NCBI GenBank assembly: GCA_937973585.1
Contig: CALJKN010000192.1
Span: 1-64,000, forward strand
Reading direction: 5' to 3'
Source of the DNA: an uncultured Helicobacteraceae bacterium
GTDB taxonomy: Bacteria; Campylobacterota; Campylobacteria; Campylobacterales; UBA6016
Length of the DNA stretch: 64,000 nt
The first letter of the stretch is position 1. Each line of letters starts with the position of its first letter. The notes below the pieces were generated by a model. It had not been told where the DNA came from and ran no database searches. It saw nothing but the letters and a program-made list of their open reading frames with translations. A program made the translations under genes and the position numbers. Shown one piece after another: positions 7,997 through 17,640 of this stretch.

Positions 7997-9022
7997 TTGA
8001 AAAAAACAAGATTACCCGCCGAATGGGAAGAGCAGAGTTTTGTCCAGCTGACATGGCCGCACGAAAATAGCGACTGGGGTCCTTTTTTGGATCAGGTTGA
8101 GCCTGTTTTTTTGAATGTCGCAAAAGAGATTGCGGCAAGGGAAGGACTGCTGATAGTCGCAGATGATGACGAGAGAATTATCGGTAAGCTAAAAGAATTT
8201 GGGGTAAACCTAGAAAACGTCAAAATAGTTGAGATTGACTCAAACGACACGTGGGCTAGGGATCACGGCGGTATAACAGTCATAAAAAACGGAAAAAACG
8301 TTGTTTTGGATTTTATATTTAACGGTTGGGGGCTAAAATTTGCCTCAGACAAAGACAATATGATTACGCAAAATCTGGATAAGGCCGGTTTTTTTAAAGG
8401 GGCAAAGATAAAAAGTCTCTGTTTTGCTTTGGAGGGCGGTAGCATAGAGACGGACGGAAAGGGAACCCTGCTTACCACCTCGGAGTGCCTTTTGTCTCAA
8501 AATAGAAACAAAGGGGTGTCAAAATCCAAAATTGAGCAAAAGCTTAAAAAATATTTTGGATTCGACAGGGTTTTGTGGCTTAATCACGGATATTTGGCGG
8601 GCGATGACACCGATAGCCATATAGACACGTTGGCTAGATTCTGTGACGATGAGACGATATGTTACGTCAAATGTGAGGACGAAAATGACGAGCATTTCGT
8701 GGAGTTATCTCTGATGGAGAGGGAGTTAAAAGAGTTGCGAAGAGCTGACGGAAAGCGTTATAGACTCGTTCCTCTGCCGATGACGGAGGCAAAATACGAT
8801 GATGAAGGGAATAGGCTCCCTGCAACATACGCAAATTTTTTAATCATAAATAAAGCGGTAATAGTTCCGACGTACAATGATAAAAATGATGAAAAAGCAT
8901 TGCAAATCCTCTCAAAGTGTTTTGAAGACAGAGAGATCGTCCCCGTCGATGCAAGCGCTCTCATACTATGGCACGGCTCAATACACTGTATTACGATGCA
9001 ATATCCAAAAGGGGTAATATGA
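7997..9022 (+). CDS. aguA: Agmatine deiminase
   Basis: Hydrolyses agmatine to N-carbamoylputrescine and ammonia, one step in arginine-to-putrescine conversion; cytoplasmic. The 341 residues belong to the peptidyl-arginine-deiminase-type guanidine-modifying fold: NDTWARDHGG near residue 80, GDDTDSHIDTLARF near 205, and catalytic C331 in GSIHC near the C-terminus. The start is TTG with AAGGA at 7986-7990. The next gene, the amidase that uses its product, overlaps it by four bases (ATGA). Confidence 0.93.
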   Translation: MKKTRLPAEWEEQSFVQLTWPHENSDWGPFLDQVEPVFLNVAKEIAAREGLLIVADDDERIIGKLKEFGVNLENVKIVEIDSNDTWARDHGGITVIKNGKNVVLDFIFNGWGLKFASDKDNMITQNLDKAGFFKGAKIKSLCFALEGGSIETDGKGTLLTTSECLLSQNRNKGVSKSKIEQKLKKYFGFDRVLWLNHGYLAGDDTDSHIDTLARFCDDETICYVKCEDENDEHFVELSLMERELKELRRADGKRYRLVPLPMTEAKYDDEGNRLPATYANFLIINKAVIVPTYNDKNDEKALQILSKCFEDREIVPVDASALILWHGSIHCITMQYPKGVI

Positions 9023-9903
9023 ATAAACTAAAAGTGGCTCTCATTCAGCAAACATGCTCTGAAAACAGAGCCGAAACGGTAGAGAAAACCAAAAAAATGG
9101 TTCGTGAAGCCGCTGCAAAAGGGGCAAAACTAATCTGTCTTCAGGAGCTTCATACCGGAGTATATTTTTGTCAGGCCGAAGATGTAAACAGGTTTGATAT
9201 GGCGGAGTCTATTCCGGGGGTATCTACGGAGGAGTTTGGTGCACTCTCAAAAGAGCTTGGCGTTGTAATTGTGCTATCTCTGTTTGAGAAAAGGGCGGCC
9301 GGACTCTACCATAATACGGCGGTTGTCATGGAGAGTGACGGAACCATAGCCGGAACATACCGAAAAATGCATATCCCCGACGACCCGGCTTTTTATGAAA
9401 AATTTTATTTTACTCCGGGTGATTTGGGCTTTCATCCGATAAAAACGTCGGTCGGTAATCTAGGTGTGCTGGTGTGCTGGGATCAATGGTATCCGGAGGG
9501 TGCTAGAATCATGGCTATGAACGGAGCCGATATACTCATCTACCCTACCGCCATAGGCTACAATCCGGATGATGAAAAAGATGAGCAGATAAGACAAAGG
9601 GATGCATGGATCATATCCCAAAGAGCGCATGCCGTAGCAAACGGTCTAAACGTAATTAGTATAAACCGTGTCGGGCATGAGCCGGATTTTGCCGGTGTAT
9701 GTAGCGGGATAACGTTTTGGGGCAATAGCTTTGTAGCTGGCCCTCAGGGGGAGTTTTTGGCGCATGCTTCAGAAGAGTCCGAAGAGATAGTAGTATGCGA
9801 AATAGACCTACTAAGAAGCGAAAACGTCCGCAGATGGTGGCCTTTTTTCCGTGACAGACGGATAGACGCTTACGGCGACATACTAAAAAGGTGGGGGAAA
9901 TGA
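9019..9903 (+). CDS. aguB: N-carbamoylputrescine amidase
   Basis: A nitrilase-superfamily enzyme that converts N-carbamoylputrescine to putrescine, CO2 and ammonia. The start is ATG 9019, which overlaps the aguA stop; an in-frame upstream extension to 8968 only reads through aguA. From that start the protein has 294 residues with the catalytic triad E43 (LQELH), K116 (YRKMH) and C153 (LVCWDQWYPE). It follows aguA and precedes kdsB, again with an ATGA overlap, so polyamine and KDO genes are translationally chained. Confidence 0.93.
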   Translation: MNKLKVALIQQTCSENRAETVEKTKKMVREAAAKGAKLICLQELHTGVYFCQAEDVNRFDMAESIPGVSTEEFGALSKELGVVIVLSLFEKRAAGLYHNTAVVMESDGTIAGTYRKMHIPDDPAFYEKFYFTPGDLGFHPIKTSVGNLGVLVCWDQWYPEGARIMAMNGADILIYPTAIGYNPDDEKDEQIRQRDAWIISQRAHAVANGLNVISINRVGHEPDFAGVCSGITFWGNSFVAGPQGEFLAHASEESEEIVVCEIDLLRSENVRRWWPFFRDRRIDAYGDILKRWGK

Positions 9904-10619
9904 TAATAATCCCTGCCCGTCTAGCCTCCACCAGATTCCCAAACAAAATAATCGCCGACGTAATTGGACTACCTATGGTTGTTAGGTGTGCCAAAAATCT
10001 CCTGAGTGTGGACGATGTAGTCGTGGCATGCGATGATTTGAGCGTAAAAGAGCTATGCGAAACCCACGGGATAAGAGCTGTCATCACACAAAAAACGCAC
10101 AACAGCGGTACCGATAGGATCAATGAAGCGGCGTGCCTCCTCGGTCTTTGCGACGACGATGTAGTCGTAAACGTTCAGGCAGATGAGCCTTTTTTGGAGC
10201 CGCATATCGTACAAACGGTAAAAAATCTGATAGTAAATGAGGAAAATGGTTTTAAAATGGCTAGTTGTTACCGCCAGATAGACAAACACATGGCCGAAAA
10301 TCCGAATATGGTAAAAGTGATAACCGACAACAACGGGTATGCGATATATTTTTCCAGAAGCCCTATACCGTACGATAGGGACGGCGGATTCTTTGACTAC
10401 AAAGGGCATCTCGGTATTTACGGATTTGACGTAAGGAGCTTGAGGGATTTTTGTGCTCTTGGCGGCGGTAATTTGGAAAATATAGAAAAGCTAGAGCAGC
10501 TAAGGGCGGTAGAGGCCGGATTGAAAATAAAAATGGCCGAAGTTTCGACAAAAAGTTTTGGGATAGATACCGTAGAGGATTTGGAAGAGGCTTTGGCGAT
10601 TTTTGGGGAGAAAAAGTGA
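9900..10619 (+). CDS. kdsB: 3-deoxy-manno-octulosonate cytidylyltransferase
   Basis: Activates KDO as CMP-KDO for lipid A inner-core synthesis; cytoplasmic. Starting at ATG 9900 the 239-residue protein begins MIIIPARLASTRFPNK, the nucleotide-binding signature of the family, and contains VQADEPFL for Mg/CMP binding. A GTG three codons earlier (9891) is possible, but the ATG overlapping the aguB TGA fits the operon pattern and the family N-terminus. Its TGA overlaps the GTG start of kdsC. Confidence 0.94.
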   Translation: MIIIPARLASTRFPNKIIADVIGLPMVVRCAKNLLSVDDVVVACDDLSVKELCETHGIRAVITQKTHNSGTDRINEAACLLGLCDDDVVVNVQADEPFLEPHIVQTVKNLIVNEENGFKMASCYRQIDKHMAENPNMVKVITDNNGYAIYFSRSPIPYDRDGGFFDYKGHLGIYGFDVRSLRDFCALGGGNLENIEKLEQLRAVEAGLKIKMAEVSTKSFGIDTVEDLEEALAIFGEKK

Positions 10620-11131
10620 CTGATTTATCAAAAATAAAAGCCTTTGCATTTGATGTGGACGGCGTGCTGACGGGTGGAGAGATCATATACACAAACGGCG
10701 GCGAAGAGGCTAAAGCTTTTAATATAAAAGACGGTTGGGCTATCGTAGAGGCAAAAAAGCATGGGTTTATAACCGGAATCATCACAGGCAGAAGCTCTGA
10801 GCTGGTAGCGAAAAGGGCAAAAGAGCTCAAAATAGATTTTTTGGTTCAAGGGGAGCTAAAAAAAGCGGATGCGTATGAGAGATTTAAAGCCGAATACTAT
10901 TTAAAAGACGAAGAGATAGCGTATATCGGGGATGACCTGATTGATTTGCCGATACTAACACGTTGCGGTTTTGCCGTATGCCCTTTTGATGCAAACGACG
11001 AAGTCAAATCAAGAGTCCATCTGATTAGCCGTTTTGAAGGCGGCAAAGGGGCGGCAAGAGAGATGATAGAGGAGGTTTTGAAAAAAAAAGGGCTCTGGGA
11101 TGAAATTGTAAACGGTTTTTGTTGCAAGTAA
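10616..11131 (+). CDS. kdsC: 3-deoxy-D-manno-octulosonate 8-phosphate phosphatase
   Basis: HAD-superfamily phosphatase that releases KDO from KDO 8-phosphate. The 171 residues fit the family. Motif I is FDVDGVLTGG, motif II is IITGRSS, and motif III/IV is YIGDDLIDLPI. There is no cap domain, as expected for the tetrameric KdsC type. The start is GTG 10616 in a GTGA overlap with kdsB. With kdsA and kdsB it completes KDO supply in this window. Confidence 0.93.
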   Translation: MTDLSKIKAFAFDVDGVLTGGEIIYTNGGEEAKAFNIKDGWAIVEAKKHGFITGIITGRSSELVAKRAKELKIDFLVQGELKKADAYERFKAEYYLKDEEIAYIGDDLIDLPILTRCGFAVCPFDANDEVKSRVHLISRFEGGKGAAREMIEEVLKKKGLWDEIVNGFCCK

Positions 11132-11178
11132 ATAAACTTTTTGTTATACTTTACGAGATTTTACAAAAAGGATTTGGC

Positions 11179-11499
11179 GTGAATAAAATAGCGACAGTAG
11201 CGATGATTCTGGCAACCTCCGCAATCTCAGTAGTAGCAGCCGAAAAAGCTGACGGTGCTGCACTTTTCAATAAGTACTGTAAACAGTGCCACGGTGAAAA
11301 AGGCGATAAGCACGTTGCCGGAAAAACGGCTCAAATATCGGCATTACCTAAGGATATGATAGTTAAAGCCCTAAAAGACTACAGAGACGGCAAAAGAAGC
11401 CAACACGGTATGGGTCAGGTTATGAAATCCGAAGTGCTAAAAAACACCGATTCGGAGATAGATGCACTGGCAACATATATCACGACTCTAAAAAAATAA
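11179..11499 (+). CDS. Periplasmic monoheme cytochrome c (class I)
   Basis: A small c-type cytochrome of 106 residues. The likely start is GTG 11179 with AAGGA at 11168-11172; the longer frame from 11119 overlaps kdsC and adds no signal. The signal peptide covers about 1-21 (ending VVAA). The heme motif CKQCH is near residue 35, and the Met ligand is probably in HGMGQVM or just after. It resembles the cytochrome c553/c5-like electron carriers of Campylobacterota. The redox partners are not in the neighbourhood. Confidence 0.85.
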   Translation: MNKIATVAMILATSAISVVAAEKADGAALFNKYCKQCHGEKGDKHVAGKTAQISALPKDMIVKALKDYRDGKRSQHGMGQVMKSEVLKNTDSEIDALATYITTLKK

Positions 11500-11527
11500 T
11501 CGAGAGTTCTTAATCATCTTTTAGAAC

Positions 11528-11548
11528 GGAGCCTATAAATACGGCTCC
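11528..11548. terminator. Weak hairpin after the cytochrome c gene
   Basis: GGAGCC at 11528-11533 pairs with GGCTCC at 11543-11548 over a 9-base loop. No clean T run follows, so termination would be weak or factor-dependent. Confidence 0.35.
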
Positions 11549-11606
11549 ATTAAAAACTACTTTGACTTTTTTTAGGCTAAAATGTCATAAAAAAAGGCCT
11601 ACAAAA

Positions 11607-12242
11607 GTGAAAGACATCTTAAAAACTTCACCTATATCCCCAAAATACCTCAAAGAGGCACAAGCTTATTTCGAGTCCAAAACCCCTTTATTTGATCTAT
11701 TTGACGAGTTTTTTTTGCATCTGGGTTCGATCGTCAATAAAACGCACAAAACCCCACAGGAGATGGTAGAGCTGGCTATCGAAGATATAGTGTTCGGGTC
11801 ACAAGAGGAGTTGATGGAGCATGTCAGCAGGTATTTTGAGTTTCATAACAAAATTGTGAAGTTTTTGGAGCTAATAGAGAATGTAAAAGATGAAGACGAG
11901 CTGCTCAAAAAAATAGCCGCCCTATCCACAGCGCTTCACAAGCTATCAAATACACCTAAGGACAAATTTGCCGATGAGATTTCTCAAAAAGCCAAAGAGA
12001 TTATCCTGATAATATTTGCGGATTACAAAATCAGCTATGCCGACCAAAGTGCAATAAAACAAAACTTTAAAGACAAGTTTTTACAAGAGGCTATTTTTGA
12101 TGCCGTAGCCAAAATAGAGAAGTTTGAGAGAGAAGAGGTAAAAGATAAAGAGGCTATCGAACTTTTAAAGCTTACCTTGCTTATGTCGATGTTTTTTTAC
12201 AGACTTAGAAAGGAAAATAAAGCCGCAAAAAAATGGAGCTAA
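11607..12242 (+). CDS. Unrecognised helical protein
   Basis: I do not recognise this 211-residue protein. It is rich in Lys, Glu and Leu and looks almost wholly alpha-helical and soluble, with no signal peptide, membrane segment or cysteine motif. The start at GTG 11607 is preferred because AAGG at 11594-11597 sits about nine bases before it; an upstream in-frame start at 11562 has poor context. It stands alone between the cytochrome c gene and a convergent nitroreductase. It may be a lineage-specific Campylobacterota protein. Confidence 0.6.
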   Translation: MKDILKTSPISPKYLKEAQAYFESKTPLFDLFDEFFLHLGSIVNKTHKTPQEMVELAIEDIVFGSQEELMEHVSRYFEFHNKIVKFLELIENVKDEDELLKKIAALSTALHKLSNTPKDKFADEISQKAKEIILIIFADYKISYADQSAIKQNFKDKFLQEAIFDAVAKIEKFEREEVKDKEAIELLKLTLLMSMFFYRLRKENKAAKKWS

Positions 12243-12256
12243 GGGTTTCTCACCCT
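12242..12256. terminator. Short hairpin between convergent genes
   Basis: AGGGT at 12242-12246 and ACCCT at 12252-12256 flank TTCTC in the 12-base gap between convergent genes. It may act as a bidirectional stop, but the stem is only five base pairs and overlaps the gene ends. Confidence 0.35.
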
Positions 12257-12896
12257 ACTCCACATATGTAACCAAATCAGAGAGATCCATCCTGAGTCTT
12301 TTTGTCTGCTCATTTGCTCTGTACCCAAAACAAATAGCGTATGCGACGTTATAGCCCTCAAAATCAAATTCTGCTATGCCGGATTTTAACGTATCAAAAA
12401 ACTCACCGTAGTTAAACCCCTCGATAGGACAGCTATCTATTCCGATAGAAGCGGCAGCGGTCATCATATTTGCACTTGCTATATAGCTTTGCATCACCGA
12501 CCACTCCGCTACGGATGGTCGGAGATCGGTTCTTATGAAGTTTTCAAAAACCTCCGTCACTTTTTTTTGCATATCCGGATTATTTCCCGCTTTTCTGGCA
12601 AAAGAGGCTTCCAGATACGAAGAGCCGGACTCAAACCACCTCTCATCAAGCGATAAAAGTACCACAAAGTGAGAACAGTCGGTAATCTGCGGCTGATTCC
12701 AGCAGAACGGTTTTAGCGCCTCTTTGATTTCTTGGTTTGAAATAACCAAAAAACGGGTGTGCTCCAGTCCAAAAGATGACGGGGAGAGTCTTCCCGCCTC
12801 CAATATAAACTCCATATCCGCTTTGGACACTTTTCGCCCGCTATAAAACTTTTTGCAAGCGTGCCTAAACTCCATCGACTCCATAAAGCTCTTCAT
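12255..12896 (-). CDS. NAD(P)H nitroreductase, RdxA/NfsB-like
   Basis: An FMN-dependent oxidoreductase of 213 residues. EFRHACKKF at about 9-17 matches the FMN-phosphate-binding start of this family and is close to the RHSCKMF of Helicobacter RdxA. LSPSSFGLEHTRFLV follows, also typical, and the C-terminal glycine-rich FMN site is present (AICFGYR). The cytoplasmic role is probably flavin-dependent reduction of nitro or quinone compounds; the natural substrate is unknown. It lies 38 bases downstream of dapD on the same strand. Confidence 0.8.
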   Translation of the reverse strand: MKSFMESMEFRHACKKFYSGRKVSKADMEFILEAGRLSPSSFGLEHTRFLVISNQEIKEALKPFCWNQPQITDCSHFVVLLSLDERWFESGSSYLEASFARKAGNNPDMQKKVTEVFENFIRTDLRPSVAEWSVMQSYIASANMMTAAASIGIDSCPIEGFNYGEFFDTLKSGIAEFDFEGYNVAYAICFGYRANEQTKRLRMDLSDLVTYVE

Positions 12897-12933
12897 CTAA
12901 AAATCCTTTTATCGGTAAAGCTAATCAGATATT

Positions 12934-14136
12934 TTAATGCAATGCGGCGTTTAGTTTTATCTCTCTTTTGCTTCTAAATGCCATTATTTTGCCGTTTGTG
13001 CTGTTTTGTCTGAAATGTACACCTTTGAAGCCGCCGATATCCATCCCTTTTGTGATGAACTCTCCCTCTTTCATCTCGCCTTTAGGTGTCTCGCCACCGT
13101 TTGCCTCTTTGATTTTTTCTAGTTCTGCCACAGGTACTGCTATTTTCGTACCCTCTAAAATTGCGATACCGGCATCTATGATAGAGCCATCGCCCATCGG
13201 GATACCGCATACGGCATTTGCACCCACAAGGCAGTTTTCACCTATTGTAATAGGATTGCCGTTTGTACCGCTTAGAACCCCTAGTATTGAGCCGCCGCCG
13301 CCGACATCACTACCCTCGCCTACTACGGCAGAACTTGACACACGCCCCTCTATCATTGATTTGCCGAGTGTTCCGGCGTTGAAGTTTATATAACTGGCTC
13401 CAGGCATTACCGTTGTTCCGGCTCCTAGTTGTGCGCCGAATCTGACTTTTGTCGTGTCGAGTATTCTGGTGTTGTCGGCAGGGATAATGTGTTGTAGGAA
13501 TCTAGGGAATTTGTCCACAAAATCGATATGAGGAAACTCGTTTGCCAGTTTCATCTCTATCTCGTTAGCTCTTAGGTAGTCTAGCTCATACGGCTTGCCG
13601 TTACTCCATGCGCAGTTGTGGAGCGCTCCGAATATCCCGTCTAGTTTTAGACTTCTAAGTGCCGCCTTGCCGGTTGAGAGAGCATACAGCTTTAGATAAC
13701 CGGCCTCTACGCTTTTCACCGGAACATCCTCAAAAATCATTACAAACTCAAACCCTCTATCGCAAAATTTGCTTTTTTTGATGAGATTTGCCATTGTCTG
13801 TACTATTTGGACGTTTTTGTGTGCGTCTCCAGAGGCTTCACCCAAAAACGGTTCAAAAGATGCCATTGCGCTTTTGACAAACGCTTTTGTTGCCGGAACT
13901 ACAGCCTCCGATGCCGAAAAATCGATAGTGCTGCCGCTATCCATTGCTGCTTTGACATATACGGCGAAAGAGCCGAAATTTTCTTTCCAGTTGATTATCG
14001 GAAAAGTTGCCTGTAGTACTTTTGTTTTATCTAGCTGACCTCTCTCTACACGACATATACCAAACCCTATAGGCTCTCTGTATCCGGCCGTTTTTTTTAC
14101 CTCTTCGGTCAATGTTTTAAATTCTTCTTTTGTCAA
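12934..14136 (-). CDS. dapD: Tetrahydrodipicolinate N-succinyltransferase (long type)
   Basis: Transfers succinyl from succinyl-CoA to tetrahydrodipicolinate in the succinylase route to diaminopimelate and lysine; cytoplasmic trimer. The protein is 400 residues, matching the long DapD form of Campylobacterota and actinobacteria rather than the ~274-residue E. coli form. The C-terminal half has left-handed beta-helix hexapeptide repeats (for example GEGSDVGGGGSILG and GENCLVGANAVCG), and GASYINFNAGTLG is the signature around the active site. The DedA gene ends one base before its start region, so the two are cotranscribed. Confidence 0.9.
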   Translation of the reverse strand: MTKEEFKTLTEEVKKTAGYREPIGFGICRVERGQLDKTKVLQATFPIINWKENFGSFAVYVKAAMDSGSTIDFSASEAVVPATKAFVKSAMASFEPFLGEASGDAHKNVQIVQTMANLIKKSKFCDRGFEFVMIFEDVPVKSVEAGYLKLYALSTGKAALRSLKLDGIFGALHNCAWSNGKPYELDYLRANEIEMKLANEFPHIDFVDKFPRFLQHIIPADNTRILDTTKVRFGAQLGAGTTVMPGASYINFNAGTLGKSMIEGRVSSSAVVGEGSDVGGGGSILGVLSGTNGNPITIGENCLVGANAVCGIPMGDGSIIDAGIAILEGTKIAVPVAELEKIKEANGGETPKGEMKEGEFITKGMDIGGFKGVHFRQNSTNGKIMAFRSKREIKLNAALH

Positions 14137-14137
14137 G

Positions 14138-14698
14138 TTATCTCCTTTTGCTAAATTTCGTGATATAAAAATACAATACAGACAGTATAGCCAATGCCGC
14201 TATCGGCGGCACAAACGGGTATTCGTCCGCAGATTCCAAGATTTTTATGATAACGGCTCCGGCATAGTAGGCAAAGAGGCCGACGGTAACCGCCCAAAAA
14301 ACCGATGCAAAAACGTTCAGCCACAAAAACTTTAATTGATTATACCTAATGATTCCGGCCGCAATAGGGATTAGGGTCTTTAATCCGTAAATAAATTTTT
14401 GGATAAAAATGACATACGAGCCCTTTTGCTTCATAAGAATATGTGCCAAAGCCAGTTTTCGTCTATGCTTCCTGAGTGTCTCCATCGCTTTTGGCTTGTA
14501 CTCTCTACCAAAAAAATACAGAGCCGATGATCCGATGAAGTTTGCCGTTGCCGCTATTGCTATTACCGCCGCAATACTCATTTTTCCGATTGAGGCCAAA
14601 ACTGCCGCAGTCGCAACCCCTATAAAGCCGCCCCCCAAACTATAAATAAAGAGTAGCAGATACCCTACGTCTTCCAGTTTCGTACCAAGCTCGCTCAA
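14138..14698 (-). CDS. DedA-family membrane protein
   Basis: A 186-residue inner-membrane protein with about four to five hydrophobic segments. The DedA/SNARE-associated core is seen in the glycine-rich first segment (YSLGGGFIGVATAAVLASIG), the FFGRE segment and the FIQKFIYGLKTLIPIAAG amphipathic re-entrant stretch. Family members are linked to undecaprenyl phosphate and phospholipid recycling and to membrane potential. It ends one base from the dapD start. The exact substrate is not decidable here. Confidence 0.8.
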   Translation of the reverse strand: MSELGTKLEDVGYLLLFIYSLGGGFIGVATAAVLASIGKMSIAAVIAIAATANFIGSSALYFFGREYKPKAMETLRKHRRKLALAHILMKQKGSYVIFIQKFIYGLKTLIPIAAGIIRYNQLKFLWLNVFASVFWAVTVGLFAYYAGAVIIKILESADEYPFVPPIAALAILSVLYFYITKFSKRR

Positions 14699-14760
14699 AC
14701 TTTACCTTCATTTATTTCAATATAAAACTATACTAAAAAGGGGGTTAAAGCCAAAAGAGA

Positions 14761-17556
14761 CTAAGCCTCGATAAAGGTAAGCCCGTCACCCTGTTTTAGC
14801 GCCAAATATCCGGTGCATGGAGCCTTTAGCGTTTTTGAGACTATATCCGTATACCGCTCTATCTGTTTTTTGTATACCGCTTTCGCTTTTGCCGAACTCT
14901 TGAAATCAACAACAACCGCCCCGCCTTCAAAAACAGCCAACATATCTATTCTATGCAGTAGCGTTTTCTCGTCCACTTTTTCGCAAATGCTAATCTCTTT
15001 GTATACTTTTGCCGCATCATCCCAAAGAGGGGTAAAGCCCTTCAAAAGAGGCGGAATCTGGTTTACTGCCTTGCCGATTGTAAAGCCGTATTTATTTTTG
15101 ACATATACCGACGAGCTACCGTCACTCTCTATACCGCACATAGACTCAACGTATCCGTGCAGAGCTAGACCGAATCTGACGCTCTCCAAATCCCCTTTTT
15201 CGGCATCCTCTTTAAGAAGATGATCCGACTGCCTACCCAGATCCGTATCCAAAACAGCCGGAATGTATCCGTTTTGTTTTTTGCCGTTCTCCTTTGACGG
15301 TGCTATTTGTATAGCACCTTTTTTTCTATCGGTTAGACCTAGAGCCGATAGCTTTGAGAAGCCGCTATTTTTTTTGATTACGATTAAGCCGTTTTTTGCC
15401 CTTGTAAAGGCGACGTAGTTTGCGTTTAGCAAATCCCTCTCCGATAGCGTATCCTCCTCTTTTACCGCTTTTGCCGTCTCTTCTAGCAGTAGTTTTGCCC
15501 CGCTTCCGGTAACCTCCAATGAGACAAGCCTAAAATCTTTGTGAATAGGGATAATCGGTTTTGGCGTTTTCCTATCCTTGGCCTTTAGGGTATCACACAA
15601 GATACAATAATCAAACTCAAGCCCCTTTGACTTGTGTACCGTCATCAGCGTCACGCCGTCGCCTAGTGCGGATATTTTTTTGGCGCTAAACAAAACATTT
15701 GAATCCAAAAAATCACCGATATCGTCGTACTTGCACGCAAGTTCTACGGTTTTGGCCGTATTTGCCCCTTTGAGTGAGAAAAATTCGATGATTTTGTAAA
15801 CGACTACGGACGGTTTTAATTCGTTTGCCAAAGATGTGGACAGTGTGTCAAAGTCGGATTCTAAAAACTTTGTCCTACATAAAAAATTTAGCCTGTATAT
15901 ATCCCCGTTTTGACCCGACTGCAAAGCTCTCATATACTCCAAAAAATCTATCAGTGCGGCTACGTCAGGATCGTTATTTAGAGTTTTTGAACTCTCTTTT
16001 TGGGTTTTTATCCCTATCTCCTCCAGATATTCGGCTACCCTCTCTATATCGTCATTCGTATACCCTAAAACCGTTATATCGGATGGGTTAACGCCGCTAT
16101 CCGTGAGGTTTTTTATGGAGTTTTTGACCGACTCCAAAACAGACTCTTCCCATCCGTCTCCCTCCCCGTCTACCGATATTACCTCGACAAAACCATCTTG
16201 TTGTTTGTCGCTTTTTTGCTCTTTGAATATTTCACCGTATCTCGGGGCAAATACCTCGTTTACAAACGAAACACACTCTTTTTGGCTCCTAAAATTCGTA
16301 TCGAGATATTTTTGGGCAAATCTATCGGGTGCTTTTTTGGTTATGTAGCTACAGACGTTTTCAAACATTCCGGCGGATGCCCCGCGAAACCTATAGATTG
16401 ATTGTTTCGGATCGCCGACCATAAAAAAGCTCTTAAACTCTTTGGAGCCGACACCGGATATGATTTCGTCAAGTAGCGGACGGACTATTCTAAACTGCAA
16501 GATACTCGTATCCTGAAACTCGTCTATTAGGATATGCTCTATCTCCCCGTCAAGCCTAAAATACAAAAAATCGCTCTCAATGCGGCCGCTCTCCAAAAGC
16601 TCTTTTACGACCTTTGCGATATCGTCAAAATCAAGGCCGTTTTTCTCCTTGTTTAGCCCCTCCCTGGCTCTTTTGTAATCGTCAAAAGATGACAATAAAA
16701 ACGCTATCGTATCGGCGTGTGAAGCCCTGTAAAAATCTATCAGAGCCGCTTTGAGATCGGCAAATAGTTTTTCGCTAAAATCGCTTGAGAGGGCTTTGTA
16801 GTTTCTGTGCGACGAGAGCGACTCCCGCTGTGTAATCAAAGCTTCAAACGAAGATGTTTTGAGAAATTCATATACGGATTTAAAAGCTCTCGGTGGAAAT
16901 TTGTCAGGTTTTTGTGAGTTAAGATATTCGTAAAAATCGTTTGCCTGTTTCAAAAACTTTTGGGATGCGGCAAAAAATACCCCCCGTTCAAACCCCGCTA
17001 AACGGCTTTTGATAACCGCCAGATCGCTCTCCTCTTCATATAGGGCGGCGAAAAAACCGAGTATCCTATCTACGCTTTCATTTTTTGCCGATATGTAGGA
17101 GATTAGCCCGTCTATATCTGTGGATTCAGACAAAAACCGCCTTTTTAGCTCATCGTAATCTAAAGTAAACAGCTCAAAATCCGGCCTGACTCCCGCATAA
17201 AAACAGAATTTTCTGAGTATCTGATGGACGAAACTGTCTATCGTCGAGATTTTGTTGTTTGAGGATAAAAACAGTTTTAGTATTTTTGCCGCCCTACCCC
17301 TCAAATCCCCCTCGTACACTAGAGATAGCTCATCGTATATCCCGTCTCCGGCTTTGATTTTGCCGGATGATAGCCCCTCAAGAGCCGATACGATACGCTC
17401 CCTCATCTCTTTTGCCGCTTTTTTGGTGAATGTCACGGCCAAAATTTTGGAAGGATGCCCCCCGGCAAAAAGAATCGATAGATACCGAAGGGTAAGCTGA
17501 TAGGTCTTACCGCTTCCGGCACTTGCGTTAATGGCTAGGATGTTTTGGAATGACAT
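14761..17556 (-). CDS. addA: AddA-type helicase-nuclease subunit (UvrD/RecB family)
   Basis: DNA repair helicase-nuclease that, with AddB, resects double-strand breaks. The protein is 931 residues. Walker A NASAGSGKT is at about 9-17, DEFQDTS is motif II, VGDPKQSIYRFRGA is motif III, TVHKSKGLEF is motif V and YVAFTRAKNGL is motif VI. The C-terminal PD-(D/E)XK nuclease shows VVDFKSSAK and the following QIERY helix. In many relatives addB and addA are adjacent; here a roughly 550-base segment with an antitoxin-like gene separates them. Confidence 0.9.
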   Translation of the reverse strand: MSFQNILAINASAGSGKTYQLTLRYLSILFAGGHPSKILAVTFTKKAAKEMRERIVSALEGLSSGKIKAGDGIYDELSLVYEGDLRGRAAKILKLFLSSNNKISTIDSFVHQILRKFCFYAGVRPDFELFTLDYDELKRRFLSESTDIDGLISYISAKNESVDRILGFFAALYEEESDLAVIKSRLAGFERGVFFAASQKFLKQANDFYEYLNSQKPDKFPPRAFKSVYEFLKTSSFEALITQRESLSSHRNYKALSSDFSEKLFADLKAALIDFYRASHADTIAFLLSSFDDYKRAREGLNKEKNGLDFDDIAKVVKELLESGRIESDFLYFRLDGEIEHILIDEFQDTSILQFRIVRPLLDEIISGVGSKEFKSFFMVGDPKQSIYRFRGASAGMFENVCSYITKKAPDRFAQKYLDTNFRSQKECVSFVNEVFAPRYGEIFKEQKSDKQQDGFVEVISVDGEGDGWEESVLESVKNSIKNLTDSGVNPSDITVLGYTNDDIERVAEYLEEIGIKTQKESSKTLNNDPDVAALIDFLEYMRALQSGQNGDIYRLNFLCRTKFLESDFDTLSTSLANELKPSVVVYKIIEFFSLKGANTAKTVELACKYDDIGDFLDSNVLFSAKKISALGDGVTLMTVHKSKGLEFDYCILCDTLKAKDRKTPKPIIPIHKDFRLVSLEVTGSGAKLLLEETAKAVKEEDTLSERDLLNANYVAFTRAKNGLIVIKKNSGFSKLSALGLTDRKKGAIQIAPSKENGKKQNGYIPAVLDTDLGRQSDHLLKEDAEKGDLESVRFGLALHGYVESMCGIESDGSSSVYVKNKYGFTIGKAVNQIPPLLKGFTPLWDDAAKVYKEISICEKVDEKTLLHRIDMLAVFEGGAVVVDFKSSAKAKAVYKKQIERYTDIVSKTLKAPCTGYLALKQGDGLTFIEA

Positions 17557-17640
17557 TTTTACTCTATATTTTTAGATTGTTTTACTTGAATGATTTAGAT
17601 TAACACGCTATAATCCCCATACAAATTTCCTTCGGGACTA

